64,000 bases of DNA from Cephalotus follicularis (Eukaryota > Streptophyta > Magnoliopsida > Oxalidales > Cephalotaceae): NCBI GenBank assembly GCA_001972305.1, contig BDDD01002133.1, positions 1 through 64,000 on the forward strand, in the 5' to 3' direction. Below the pieces are notes generated by a model. It saw nothing but the letters and a program-made list of their open reading frames with translations. It searched no databases and was not told the DNA's origin. A program made the position numbers and the translations under genes. This document shows, one piece after another, positions 47,453 through 57,060 of this stretch (its first letter is position 1; every line of letters starts with the position of its first letter).

Positions 47453-48142
47453 ATGGCTTCTAAAAAGAGGAAAAGTGTAGGAACTTCCAAGAATGTGAGA
47501 TCATCAAACCCTGTGATTGATTTCGATGATGATCTCTTTCTCTCCAAAGAAAATGAACAAAGGTATCATTTAGTTCTAAATTATGTTAAGCTTCAAAATG
47601 AAAAATGGTTAGATAATGATATGTGTATGAGAAATATTGCTTCTATTAAGTCTTGGCTTGAGAATATGGGTTGGTTTGATTATTTGTGCTCATCCCACAA
47701 CATTTGCCCTAGGCTAGTGAAACTTTTCTATGCTAACTTAGAGAAAACTACTACTTGTGTTGCTAAATCCTTCATTCTTGGAAACCATGTTGAAATTTCT
47801 CTGGACACCATTGCTGAAGTATTAGCAATTTCTTGCTCCGACATCACTCACTTTAATTACATAGAAAAATTGGATGCCTTAGAAATTTGTCTTGAACGAT
47901 CCGATTTCAATCCTCTCATAACAATTACTAGTATTCATCTTCCCATTGCCACTTGTATTCTCTTGCTTATTGTCACAAACACTTTGTTCCCTAGAGAAGG
48001 CTCGCACACCTTACCATCCGAGCGAGACCTTAAACTAGTAGCTTGTATCAAAAATGGCACTCTTGTTAACCCTCCTTATCTCATTATTAACCACATGCTC
48101 TCTAGGCCAAACCACATTCCCTATCCTATGCTCATTAGTAGG
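47453..48142 (+). pseudogene. L ORF region, upstream of K
   Basis: An open frame begins MASKKRKSVGTSKNV and runs to the K insertion (about 230 residues). It includes FLSKENEQRYHLVLNYVK, LVKLFYANLE and a hydrophobic stretch LPIATCILLLIVTNTLF that could be a membrane segment or a buried helix. The RLVKLFYANL pattern recalls proteins annotated as 'putative plant transposon protein' (PF20167-like); this is from memory and unverified. Its position just before the 3' LTR is where some Sireviruses carry an extra, env-like ORF. Alternatively it is a domesticated or host gene. K's first bases extend the frame artificially beyond 48142. Confidence 0.5.
48138..48142. repeat. Target-site duplication of K, left copy
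   Basis: GTAGG precedes K's LTR start (TGTAACGCCCG). GTAGG also follows K at 53661-53665. Confidence 0.93.
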
Positions 48143-48678
48143 TGTAACGCCCGAGATTTTACACGATGTAATATTTCAATTTTATTGAAATATTATTATT
48201 AAGTTAATGAGAATGGCATAAATTTTGACTTGAATGGTGCTTTCCGAAATGTAAAGGGTTAAAGCTATTTCGGGAGCTGCTATCTGAAGGTTGTTTAAGC
48301 TATTTTTTATTATGATAATCCTACTCATGTTGGAGTGGATGATGTTTTGTACTTGTTCAATTTGGATATTGTATTTGGGGTTTTGGAACAATGCTTTGGT
48401 AATTGATTTATATATCTGAACTTCTCTATGCAAGATGTTTATGGTTTAAATGATGGTTATATCACGCTTCGTTTCTTGAGCAGTTAACAATGATGATGTT
48501 TTGTTGTAACACGTAGTATGGGATGCGTGTTACGATTGTTAGTTCGGCTTATATTTAAAGGCTTCCGCAACTGATGTACCTGTTTAATAAGGTTTAAATT
48601 TATCGTAAAATTGGTTAAGCCGAATTATTTATGTTAATTGCTATCGCCATATGTCTTTTTGGAAAACGGGGTGTGACA
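48143..48678 (+). mobile_element. K 5' LTR
   Basis: 536 bp from TGTAACGCCCGAG to AAACGGGGTGTGACA. Block 2 is at about 48505-48533. It is much shorter than the 3' LTR but matches it at both ends. Confidence 0.9.
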
Positions 48679-48681
48679 AGA

Positions 48682-48693
48682 TGGTATCATAGC
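48682..48693 (+). promoter_or_regulatory. Primer-binding site of K
   Basis: TGGTATCATAGC, three bases after the LTR. tRNA-Met type with one difference. Confidence 0.8.
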
Positions 48694-48791
48694 ATATATC
48701 CATTATATGCTTAACCTGGATAATTTCCTTGGAAATTAACGGATTGTTTCCTTGAGATGACTACTAATGACATCTTTTCCATATAGGAACA

Positions 48792-49961
48792 ATGGACAGA
48801 AGGAGAACGCGTGCGAGAGCTAGAGCCGCTGAGGCCAATGCCCCCGGGGCGGCGAATGTTCCACAAGGAGTGAATGTTCCCCATGATGACAGAGATCCGT
48901 TGGTGCGCATTGCGGATTACTTTCAAAAGCAGATGGCCTTTAATATGGCTAATGCGGAGGAGATGCACCAACACTGCGCGCAAGCCCAACCTCGACATAG
49001 AGCTCCTGCTCAGTGTGACCATGAATATGGGAACGCTTTTGGGAAAGGCTTAGAGAGATTCATGAGGCAGAATCCTCCTAGCTTTCGAGGAGAACTAGAT
49101 GCTACTATTGCAGAAAGATGGTTGCAAGATCTGGAGAAGATCTTCGAAGTTATGGATTGTACCGAAAACCAAAAGCTGAAATTTGCTGTCTACCGGTTAT
49201 GGGGCGAGGCCATCCACTGGTGGGAGATGGTCAAGGCAAAGTGGGAGTCAACTGGACTCAATAGTACATGGGAGAGATTCCAGAGAGAATTTCTTGAGAC
49301 CTATGTTCCTCATATCGAACAAGAACGAAGAGAGATAGAACTTCTGGAACTGAGACAAGGAGAGATGACCGTGGCTGAATACCAGGCCAGGTTTATGGAA
49401 CTTTCCAGACACTCTGCCTATCTGGTGGCGGATGAGGAAAAGAAAATTCGAAGGTTCCTAAGGGGTCTGCGACTGGACCTTCGGTCAAGGATTAGAGCAA
49501 TGGAGTTGGGAACTTTTGTAGAGGTTGCCCAAAAAGCAAGATTACTGGAAAGCATAGCAAGTGAAGACCGCGCTGAGAGGGCTCGTACACAACAGAGCAA
49601 CCAAACTTCTAAGCAATCTAGGCCGGCTTCATCTAAGTGGCAAAACAGTGATTCTCTGACAAAATCGACAAATAGTTCATCTCAGCAAACTGCTAATCAG
49701 GGCACTCCTAGTCAGGGGAGTAATGCTAGGATGGGAGTCTGTCCCCATTGTGATCGCAAGGGCCACCAACCGGAGGATTGCTGGTGGAAAAATGGAGCAT
49801 GTATGAAGTGTGGAGCACCTGACCATTTAAGGAGGGATTGTCCGATGAAGCAAGTGACAGTGCCCACTGGGCCTGCAGGTGATGGTGGTGCTACGACTGG
49901 ACCTTCGCAGCGGAGAGATACCGGCAAGGGCGTCATGAGAGGTACTTTTTACTATCTATGA
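48792..49961 (+). CDS. gag: K gag polyprotein, 389 aa
   Basis: A complete ORF from MDRRRTRARARA to VMRGTFYYL. Gag is the structural protein that assembles retrotransposon particles and binds RNA. Residues about 90-200 form the Retrotrans_gag-like region (NPPSFRGELDATIAERW, LEKIFEVMDCTENQKLKFA, ETYVPHIEQERREIELLELR). A Ser/Gln/Thr-rich linker follows (about 265-310). Two CCHC zinc knuckles are at C317-C330 (CPHCDRKGHQPEDC) and C337-C350 (CMKCGAPDHLRRDC). The start is chosen because C and B share the same opening and because it lies just after the primer site, as expected for a leader. No protease follows. Nearest relatives in the window are C and B gag. Confidence 0.93.
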   Translation: MDRRRTRARARAAEANAPGAANVPQGVNVPHDDRDPLVRIADYFQKQMAFNMANAEEMHQHCAQAQPRHRAPAQCDHEYGNAFGKGLERFMRQNPPSFRGELDATIAERWLQDLEKIFEVMDCTENQKLKFAVYRLWGEAIHWWEMVKAKWESTGLNSTWERFQREFLETYVPHIEQERREIELLELRQGEMTVAEYQARFMELSRHSAYLVADEEKKIRRFLRGLRLDLRSRIRAMELGTFVEVAQKARLLESIASEDRAERARTQQSNQTSKQSRPASSKWQNSDSLTKSTNSSSQQTANQGTPSQGSNARMGVCPHCDRKGHQPEDCWWKNGACMKCGAPDHLRRDCPMKQVTVPTGPAGDGGATTGPSQRRDTGKGVMRGTFYYL

Positions 49962-50315
49962 TACATTGTTTTATCACATGTTGAAATTGTTCTTGATTTT
50001 TTGAACAATCAAAGTCGTGATTGATTGAACGTTATGGTGTTAAGCTAGAACCTTTGAAGGCTAAACTAGTAAGTACAAGGATAGATAAACGCTGACGTAA
50101 CAGTCTAATGAATGATCGAATGGTGGTTCGAACGATCGAGAGAATGAACGACCATCGCTTAGGTCGAATCTCATGAAAGAGACTTCGAGAGGAGTCAAGA
50201 TCATCAAGAAGGAGTTAGTTGTGGCACTGAACTGATAGAAAGGTTAACAGATGGTTGAGGATGATACCCTTAATCATCCATAGTATATTAAGGAAATTCG
50301 AGGATGAATTTCTTT
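49962..50315 (+). other. K interior between gag and polypurine tract
   Basis: Non-coding and matching C 20006-20375. It holds ATCGAATGGTGGTTCGAACGATCGAG-like words with imperfect dyads (about 50112-50140). I see no pol remnant. Confidence 0.75.
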
Positions 50316-50329
50316 GAAGGAGGGTTGAT
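50316..50329 (+). promoter_or_regulatory. Polypurine tract of K
   Basis: GAAGGAGGGTTGAT directly before the 3' LTR. Confidence 0.85.
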
Positions 50330-50529
50330 TGTAACGCCCGAGATTTTGTACGATGTAATATTTCAATTTTATTGAAATATTATAATTAAGTTAATGAGAA
50401 TGGCATAAAGTTTGACTTGAATGATGCTTTCCAAAATGTAAAGGGTTAGATCTTGGAAGGAGGAATGATGGAGATGTTAAAGAAATTCTAAAAGGTGCAA
50501 TTAGAGGCAAAACGGTGCAGTTTTGGACT

Positions 50530-50695
50530 AAACGCATCGACGTCTTTGTAAAGACGTCGACGCCTATGGGCGCGAAGGGCGCATGTAAATGCATGCACAT
50601 GCACGTCGAAGCATACGAAGGCATCGACGCCCTGATACAAAGAGGAAAAGACATCGACATCTAAGTAAAGACGTCGATGTCTTTCAAAAGGATAT
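50530..50695. repeat. Motif array 1, GTCGAC class (K LTR)
   Basis: About seven copies including GCATCGACGTCTTTG and AAGACGTCGACGCC. Starts about 203 bp inside the LTR. Confidence 0.88.
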
Positions 50696-51446
50696 CAGTC
50701 ATGTTATGAACTGATAGAATAACGTGCAAAGGAAGGGGAAATCCAAGGCCTTGCAGGCACCAGATGCAACGTGTTGTGCATGCTAGAATGTTACCAGGCA
50801 TGCAACAGAACGTGTCCTCAACCTTGTGCATGCAAAGGGCACACATCCTCACCTGCAAATGCAGAAAACAGAGAGGAAAAGATCAAAAAAGAGAGAAGAA
50901 ATCAGGGAGAGAAGGAATGGGGAAATGGAACATGCAAATGCATGCAACGTGAATAGTGATGAGGGGAGAGAGTTCCCTAGAATAAATTCTCTCTCTTCGC
51001 TGCTTGTCTGGTTAAACACCTGAGTGTTAACAAGGAAAGAAAGAGACAGTGAGTGAGGAGAGGGAGTTTTGCCATTACTGGACCAGTGGAGCTTTTGGAA
51101 ACTTGGAGCTGGAGGCTTGCAACAACGAGAGAACCTTGGAGCAGCTGTGATCAACCCTTGGAACACAAAGAGGTGGACTTTCAAGGTTTCTAACTTGAAA
51201 CCAGAGGTAGGGGAAGTATATGTGCATTTTGAGTTCAAACTAATGTGTTTCCATGAATGAAATGCATGAATTGCATGCTGGTTGGGAGTTGAACTAAATG
51301 TTTGATTGATGATATGAACACCTGTTGGTGTAGACTATATATGCATGTTGATTTCTGGGTGAATCCTATGCTTGATTGTATGTGTATATGGGTTGAGTAC
51401 CCCTGGTTGTGGATAGAACGAAAGAGACAGTGTTCTGGACTCTTGC

Positions 51447-51530
51447 ACGTCGATGCTTTTGTGATAAGCATCGATCTATTTAGGCGATGAGACGATAGAC
51501 ATTGACGTCTTTGTTAAGCGTCGATGTCTA
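51447..51530. repeat. Motif array 2, GTCGAC class (K LTR)
   Basis: Four copies (CACGTCGATGC, GCATCGATC, ACATTGACGTC, GCGTCGATGTC). Confidence 0.82.
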
Positions 51531-51729
51531 TTTCAAACATTTGCAGAACTACAACGTTTGCTTCTGAACTTGTGGACTTTTGATGGGTTGATGATTTGGT
51601 GTTACATATGGATAGCCAGTGGTGCGTGTTACGCCATAAGTGGTGTATCTGGGAATTGTATGCACGAACGGAGGAGGGATTCTTCTTTGAAATGGAGTTT
51701 GGTTGTGGTGACACCTTCTGGTACCACTT

Positions 51730-52000
51730 AAGCATCGACGTCTATGGAAGGTATCGATGTCTTTGGTTTCCATGCATCAGGTCTTGTACATAACGCGAGG
51801 ACGTGTTAAAGTTCCTATCTTAAACGTCGATGCGTTGTGATGAACGTCGACACCTAAGGGTTTTGCTTCATAGGCATCGACGCCTACAGAAAAAACGTCG
51901 ACGCATTCATACTGTTTCAAGCTGTGACTTTGGGAATGAACCTCGACGCTTTTGGGGCAATGGACATCGATGCGTTTGGGAAAGACATCGACGTCTTTAC
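51730..52000. repeat. Motif array 3, GTCGAC class (K LTR)
   Basis: About nine copies including GCATCGACGTC, AACGTCGACGC, GACATCGACGTC. Confidence 0.85.
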
Positions 52001-52611
52001 TCCTGGGTTGTATGGTTTGACCCATTTTGGACCCGTTAGCTCCGGAACGATTCTAGAAGCGACCCTAGGCATGTTTGAGCATATGGTTGCATTTAATACC
52101 GCTGTGATTTGCTTTGTTGTGATACCGCATGATTTCTTAAATGCTCTAGATTTGAGAAATATGCATATGATATTGTGTGGAAATATATTTATTTCCTAAA
52201 AAGGACTGTACAAATGATTTCAAATACTTGAAATTATGTATACAGAAATAAGTAACTTCAAAGGATTAAATACTGTACAAAGACTAGTTATACATTTTGA
52301 ACAAATGTAGTATTGTCAAGTATTTTATACATAATAAATTACTTGGAAAATGTATTTTGACGGAAATAAATATTTTCCAAAAAGGATTGTGAAACGGTTC
52401 CACATAACTAAAATTATGTTATACGGACATGAGTATTTTGAAGGATCGGGTATATTTTTTAAAATATATGATTTCCAAGTATTTTACGATACACTAACTA
52501 CTTGAAAAGGCTTGAAAAGGGACCCTTGTATTTTGGGCAAAACATATATATATGTTACAAGAATTTATACTTATAAATTGCTTGAAAAGGATTGTGAAAT
52601 TTTGATCACTA

Positions 52612-52945
52612 TTAAACCCTGTTGGGTGAGTAGCTGAAAACAGTAACCTGTGTTAAAAGGACTAATGCCCATTTGGGATGTTTTGTTGCATGTATTTCTT
52701 ATGTGTTAATTAATTACTTGTGATGGCTTGTTTGGGTTACTAAACTCTGTTGGGTAAGTAGCCAAGAATTCCACTACTGAGCTCTGTTGGGAAAGCAGTT
52801 GGAAGTTCCGTATACGGTAGTCACTAAGCTCTATTGGGTAAGTAGCTAGGGTTTCCCACAAAATGGTTACTAAGCTCTATTGGGCAAGTAGCCGGGGAGT
52901 CCCATTTGGATGCTAAGCACTGTTGTGTAAGTAACCGGTTGTAGA
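52612..52945 (+). repeat. Minisatellite in K 3' LTR
   Basis: Six or so imperfect copies of a 40-60 bp unit around ACTAAGCTCTGTTGGGTAAG. C's LTR has no clear counterpart where the N gap lies, so the gap may hide it. Confidence 0.82.
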
Positions 52946-53170
52946 GCCTGGGTGTCAGCAACTTTAATATGGCTTGATGGGTCCTTAGTGACCTGATCGT
53001 TGTATCTGTCCCTTTGGGGACAGTCTTGTACTTGTGTTATTGTGACCCTCGGGTGATACCTGCTTGCGGATGTATATATGTGTTCATGTATATCCTATGT
53101 TATTCACGTACTGCATCATGAATGCATTCATTTCATGACATTCATTACTTGATCCCAAATGTATTTTATG

Positions 53171-53222
53171 CTTAGCCGAGTGAGGACAAAGGCTAACCCC
53201 CTACTTTTTCAGATTGACAGAG
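53171..53222 (+). promoter_or_regulatory. Conserved LTR block 1 (K)
   Basis: GCTTAGCCGAGTGAGGACAA, then AGGCTAACCCCCTAC, then TTTTTCAGATTGACAG. The CTAAC plus pyrimidines plus CAG looks like a 3' splice site. Confidence 0.75.
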
Positions 53223-53660
53223 ATAATCGGACAAGTGCGGTTAAAGCTATTTCAGGAGCTTCTATCTGAAGGTTGTTTAAGTTGTTTTGTATTATGATAA
53301 TCCTACTCATGTTGGAAAGGATGATGCTTTGTACTTGTTCAATTTGGATATTGTATTTGGGGTTTTGGAACAATGCTTTGGTAATTGATTTATATATCTG
53401 AACTTCTCTATGCGAGATGTTTATGGTTTAAATGATGGTTATATCACGCTCCGTTTCTTGAGCAGCTAACAATGATGTTGTTTTGTTGTAACACGTAGTA
53501 TGGGATGCGTGTTACGATTGTTAGTTCGGCTTATATTTAAAGGCTTCCGCAACTGATGTACCTGTTTAATAAGGTTTAAATTTATCGTAAAATTGGTTAA
53601 GCCGAATTATTTATGTTAATTGCTACCGCCATATGTCTTTTCTGAAAACGGGGTGTGACA

Positions 53661-53665
53661 GTAGG
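53661..53665. repeat. Target-site duplication of K, right copy
   Basis: GTAGG, identical to 48138-48142. Confidence 0.93.
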
Positions 53666-54145
53666 ATTCTAGCTTCTCTAAATCTTGATATATCAGATGA
53701 GCACCTTGTTAAACCCAAAACTAAGCAACTCAGTAACAAAGTCGGTCTTAAAATTTGCAATATTGAATTTGCGAAAGGATTATGGGTAAAGCAGCCAGTG
53801 ACAGGGAAAGCCCCCATGAGGGAACCTGGTGTTAGAATTGGTGGTGATGGTGATAGAGATGTAGAATAAGAAGAGCAAGAAGATGAGGGACATGATTTTG
53901 AAATGCGGTCGTATGTTGCTGGAGGGACTAGTTACGGAGGTAGTAGACCTACCTTGGATTCACTCCAAGCAAGGATGGATTTGGCTCAAGCAACCATTGA
54001 CTACGTTCGAGGAAAAGTGGATCAAATTTATGACAATCAAGCTACTCTCATGACTCGCCTCGATGCTCAAGATGCACAGATGGCCCAAGTGATCCATATG
54101 CTTCAAAATGCCTATCCACAGCACTATCCTCCCGGATCCTCTTGA
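53661..54145 (+). pseudogene. L ORF region, downstream of K
   Basis: Coding-like sequence resumes after K. It includes DEHLVKPKTKQLSNKVGL and a C-terminal part with LDSLQARMDLAQATIDYV and TLMTRLDAQDAQMAQVIHML, a pattern suited to a coiled coil, ending YPPGSS. An acidic linker lies between. It belongs to the same fossil ORF region as 47453-48142. Confidence 0.5.
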
Positions 54146-54707
54146 GCGATATCACATTCATGTTATTTTTACTTTTAGATTGATTATGAAATGCACTTGT
54201 TTTATAATTTGACTTAATTCTCTCTTCATATTTCTAGCTTCCCTACATAGCCATCGGGTATGTGTTGATGTTTCCTTTTTACAAGATGGAAAATTCTTGG
54301 TAAAAAGATGGAAAACTCCTTATACATATTCTTAGAATTGATTTTCTCTACTCATTCATCTCTACATTGATATATAAATTGAGTATCCAATTGTTAAGGG
54401 GGAGCTTTTATGCTTAAACACATGCTTCAGTTAAGGGGGAGCTTAGTTATCTCTTTGGTTAAATAGGAGCTTAGTTATCTTTTTGTTGTTTGACAAAAAG
54501 GGGAAGAGTCTATATGAATTTTGTGCTATATGAATTTTGTTGTGGCTATATGAATTTTTGTTGCCAAAAAAATTTGTACTGTATGAATGTTGTTGTGGCT
54601 ATATGAATTTTGTTGCTCAAACACTTTGATAATATGCTAGACTTGTTAAGTTTGCCAAAAGTATGCAAAATTCATTATGTTTTATCAATCATAAAAAATG
54701 GGGAGAT
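54146..54707 (+). promoter_or_regulatory. L 3' non-coding region with multiple purine tracts
   Basis: AAGGGGGAG occurs at 54396-54404 and 54433-54441, AAAAAGGGGAAG at 54495-54506, and AAAAAATGGGGAGAT just before the LTR. Multiple polypurine tracts ahead of the 3' LTR are a described Sirevirus trait. CTATATGAATTTTGTTG recurs three to four times between 54510 and 54615. Confidence 0.7.
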
Positions 54708-55846
54708 TGTTGGCCTTTGCCACCCCTTTAGATATTTTAAAATTTGATATTTCGATGATTAACAAACATGGAATACATGTATGCATATTTTTCTAACTTA
54801 CAAACTCATATACATACTTGAAATAATGTCCAAGGTGTTGCAAAGCTCAAAAATTTAGGTGCAGACCAAAACAGCCGATTGCCCAAGATGAACAGCAGAC
54901 TGTCTTAGATTAGAAGCCAACTGCCTGAGTTTGAACAGCTGACTGGAAACACAAGAAATTCCAGAAACTGGAATTGCACCTCATCTAGTCGACTGGAACA
55001 GGTCTCCAGCAGACTGTTAAGGTAAAACAACTGACTGCCAAGAATAGCTAGCCGACTGTCCAATTATTCCAGTAGCTTTTTGGATATCCTCTCTACCTCC
55101 ACCAGCTGACTAGAACAGGGATCCAGCCGGCTGTTTAGGTAAAATTGCCGACTGTCCAAATCCACCACCTGACTACCAGAACCAATGGCTATAATTTGGA
55201 AAACGCGCCATCAGCTCCAGCTGACTGCCATGATTGTCCAGCCGACTGAAATGGTTATGACTTTTAAAAATAGATCCATTGGAGGATGTCTTTACAAGAA
55301 AAAAAGGGGTATCTTCCTTCCTTGCATGATAGAAAAAGTTCTCAAGTCTTTCAAGAACAAAAACGCAACATCCACAACACTTTCAATAGCCAAAGAGATC
55401 AAAAATCCAAGGAATTCTACATATTACAAAGCATGTTATTCTTGTAACTCATATCATTAGACCTTTGTTTGTATTGAGATAAATTGTAAACAAATTCTCT
55501 GTGAATTTGTAAACACTAAACACATTCAATCACTTGTAAACAAGAGAGGTTGTCCCTTGTATAACTCGGTTGGAGGAAAGATTGTAATCGCTCAGTTGGA
55601 GCAAAACTATTGAAGCTCGGTTGGAGTTTCAAGCCCGGTTGGGGCATACTAGTGAAATACTCAAGGGGAGGCCTTGGGGAGTGGACGTAGGCGGTTTGCC
55701 GAACCACTATATATTTGTTTGCAATTCTCTCAACCTTACACTCTTTAATTTTTTGCAATTGTGTGTTTGTGTTAATTGAATTATTTTGTGGTATTATTGC
55801 TAGTAATTTTTATAAGTCTATTCCCCCCCCCTCTAGACTTCCTACA
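54708..55846 (+). mobile_element. L 3' LTR (Sirevirus-like)
   Basis: Starts TGTTGGCCTTTGCC after the GGGGAGAT tract. It contains a CAGTCGACTG-class array (54868-55252), CTCGGTTGGAG repeats (55566-55640), the CGGTTTGCCGAACCAC hairpin-like word (55691-55706) and a C8 run near the end. The end at CCTACA is tentative. About 1.14 kb, a normal size for this clade. Confidence 0.65.
54868..55252. repeat. Motif array, CAGTCGACTG/CAGCCGACTG class (L LTR)
   Basis: About fifteen copies (ACAGCCGATTGCC, CTAGTCGACTGG, CCAGCCGACTG and others). Starts about 163 bp inside the LTR. L is Ty1/copia-like, so this is outside the gypsy families. Confidence 0.85.
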
Positions 55847-56324
55847 ATCTTTTACAATTCCTTACAGTTCAATACTTATGTAATAAAACGTAAAACCCAT
55901 GAGTTAACAATATCCTTGCATCCGTTCTCCGTACATCTATGCTATCACTAATCTTCCTGTCCATGATCACTGCCACTAGCCCATGATCCATCTATGCCTG
56001 AACACATAAAGATGCACCATTCTGAAGGATGAGTTAGCCGAAAGGCCTCACAGAAACACAAAACCATGCTAATGATATGAATAGATATTGTAGGTATCAA
56101 TACATATCATGGCAATATGCGTGAACAATTGCGGTTAACGAATCCATACATATAACCGTCTCATACTAACATATACATAGACCGTTGGACGAATCATACA
56201 CTCATATCCATAAATCTATCAGCCAGTCGGGTGATTAGCAAGATATATACATTATCGCATACTAGCATATATAAGTAGTTAACCAAACAATCAATATCCA
56301 AAAGTCTAAACCCCATTTTCAAGT

Positions 56325-56755
56325 GGCACACAACTCAAGGTCTAGAACATCTAGTTGCCTATCGTAGAGTGATAGGTCCAACTAGAACTTATTGTCTATA
56401 GGCAAGTCCAAAGGTACTCAACTAGTTAAGAATTCATCCAAGTCAAATCACATTAATCAATAACATTCAGTAGCTCAACATCAATCTTAGGTCCCCCAAA
56501 GGTGACACACAGCTCTAGGACGAGAACATCTAACCTCCAGAAGGTGGCACACAATTCTAAGGCTAGTTACAGAGCTCTTCGATACACATAAGTATAAACC
56601 CTCTCGAAGGTGGCACACAACTCTAGAGTTATATAAACAGGAATCTATCGGTCCATCGATAGCAACTAACGTGGGTCTCAAGACCCCCGAAGGTAGGACA
56701 CAGCTCTAGAAAGAAGACATCTAACCTCCCAAAGGTGACACACAGCTCTAAGGTT
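56325..56755. repeat. Minisatellite in R
   Basis: Six to seven imperfect copies of GAAGGTGGCACACAACTCTA, spaced about 40-110 bases, often with a paired CATCTAACCTCC word. Confidence 0.82.
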
Positions 56756-56929
56756 AGTCACGAAGCTCGACTAAACACTTACTATAGACACTCCATTTAC
56801 CCTTGTTATACCATCTTTAAAACCGGGGAAGAAACTCTGTATTTACCTTACACGGGTCTACAAAAGGTCTGTAAAGAAAAACCATTTTGAAAACATGCTT
56901 TGAAAATATTTTCAAAAAAACTGTGGGCA

Positions 56930-57060
56930 TAAGCGGCAACGCTTAGCGCTTAAAATTCGATAGTAGGTTCTGAACATTTATAAAAGGCCTAAGCGTCGAC
57001 GCTCAAGACTAAGCGTAATCGCTTAGCCAAGCACTGCCAAAGGAAGGCTAAGCATTGGTT
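56930..57060. repeat. Motif patch, AAGCGTCGACGCT class (R)
   Basis: TAAGCGGCAACGCTTAGCGC, TAAGCGTCGACGCT and TAAGCGTAATCGCTTAG. Confidence 0.7.

Larger units (their letters stand above)
48143..53660 (+). mobile_element. K: gag-only Ty3/gypsy-type element (TR-GAG-like), looks whole
   Basis: Order: 5' LTR 48143-48678, primer site, a single gag ORF, about 370 bp non-coding, purine tract, 3' LTR 50330-53660. Perfect GTAGG duplications flank it. There is no pol at all between gag and the purine tract. The two LTRs differ greatly in length. Intact gag and perfect flanks suggest it is one of the youngest insertions here. It is the same family as C. Confidence 0.92.
50330..53660 (+). mobile_element. 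K 3' LTR
   Basis: 3.33 kb, from TGTAACGCCCGAG to AAACGGGGTGTGACA. It contains three motif arrays, a minisatellite (52612-52945), block 1 (53171-53222) and block 2 (53490-53522). Collinear with C's 5' LTR in reverse. Confidence 0.92.
47167..55846 (+). mobile_element. L: Sirevirus-like Ty1/copia element, 3' part
   Basis: Visible parts: an ORF region (47453-48142 and 53661-54145), several purine tracts, then an LTR starting TGTTGGCC (54708) and ending near a C-run and CTCTAGACTTCCTACA (55846). Repeated AAGGGGGAG tracts before the 3' LTR and the CGGTTTGCCGAACCAC motif near the LTR end are familiar from Sireviruses. No gag or pol is in the window upstream, so the element is truncated or nested. 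It is broken, with K inserted in it. Start is arbitrary. Confidence 0.55.

Noticed and set aside
48143-48202. Continuation of L's ORF into K
   Set aside because: The last residues come from K's LTR bases after the insertion point, so they are not part of the original ORF.
50530-52000. CRISPR-like look of spaced short repeats
   Set aside because: Words are degenerate and unevenly spaced, lie within LTRs of a plant genome, and there are no cas genes.
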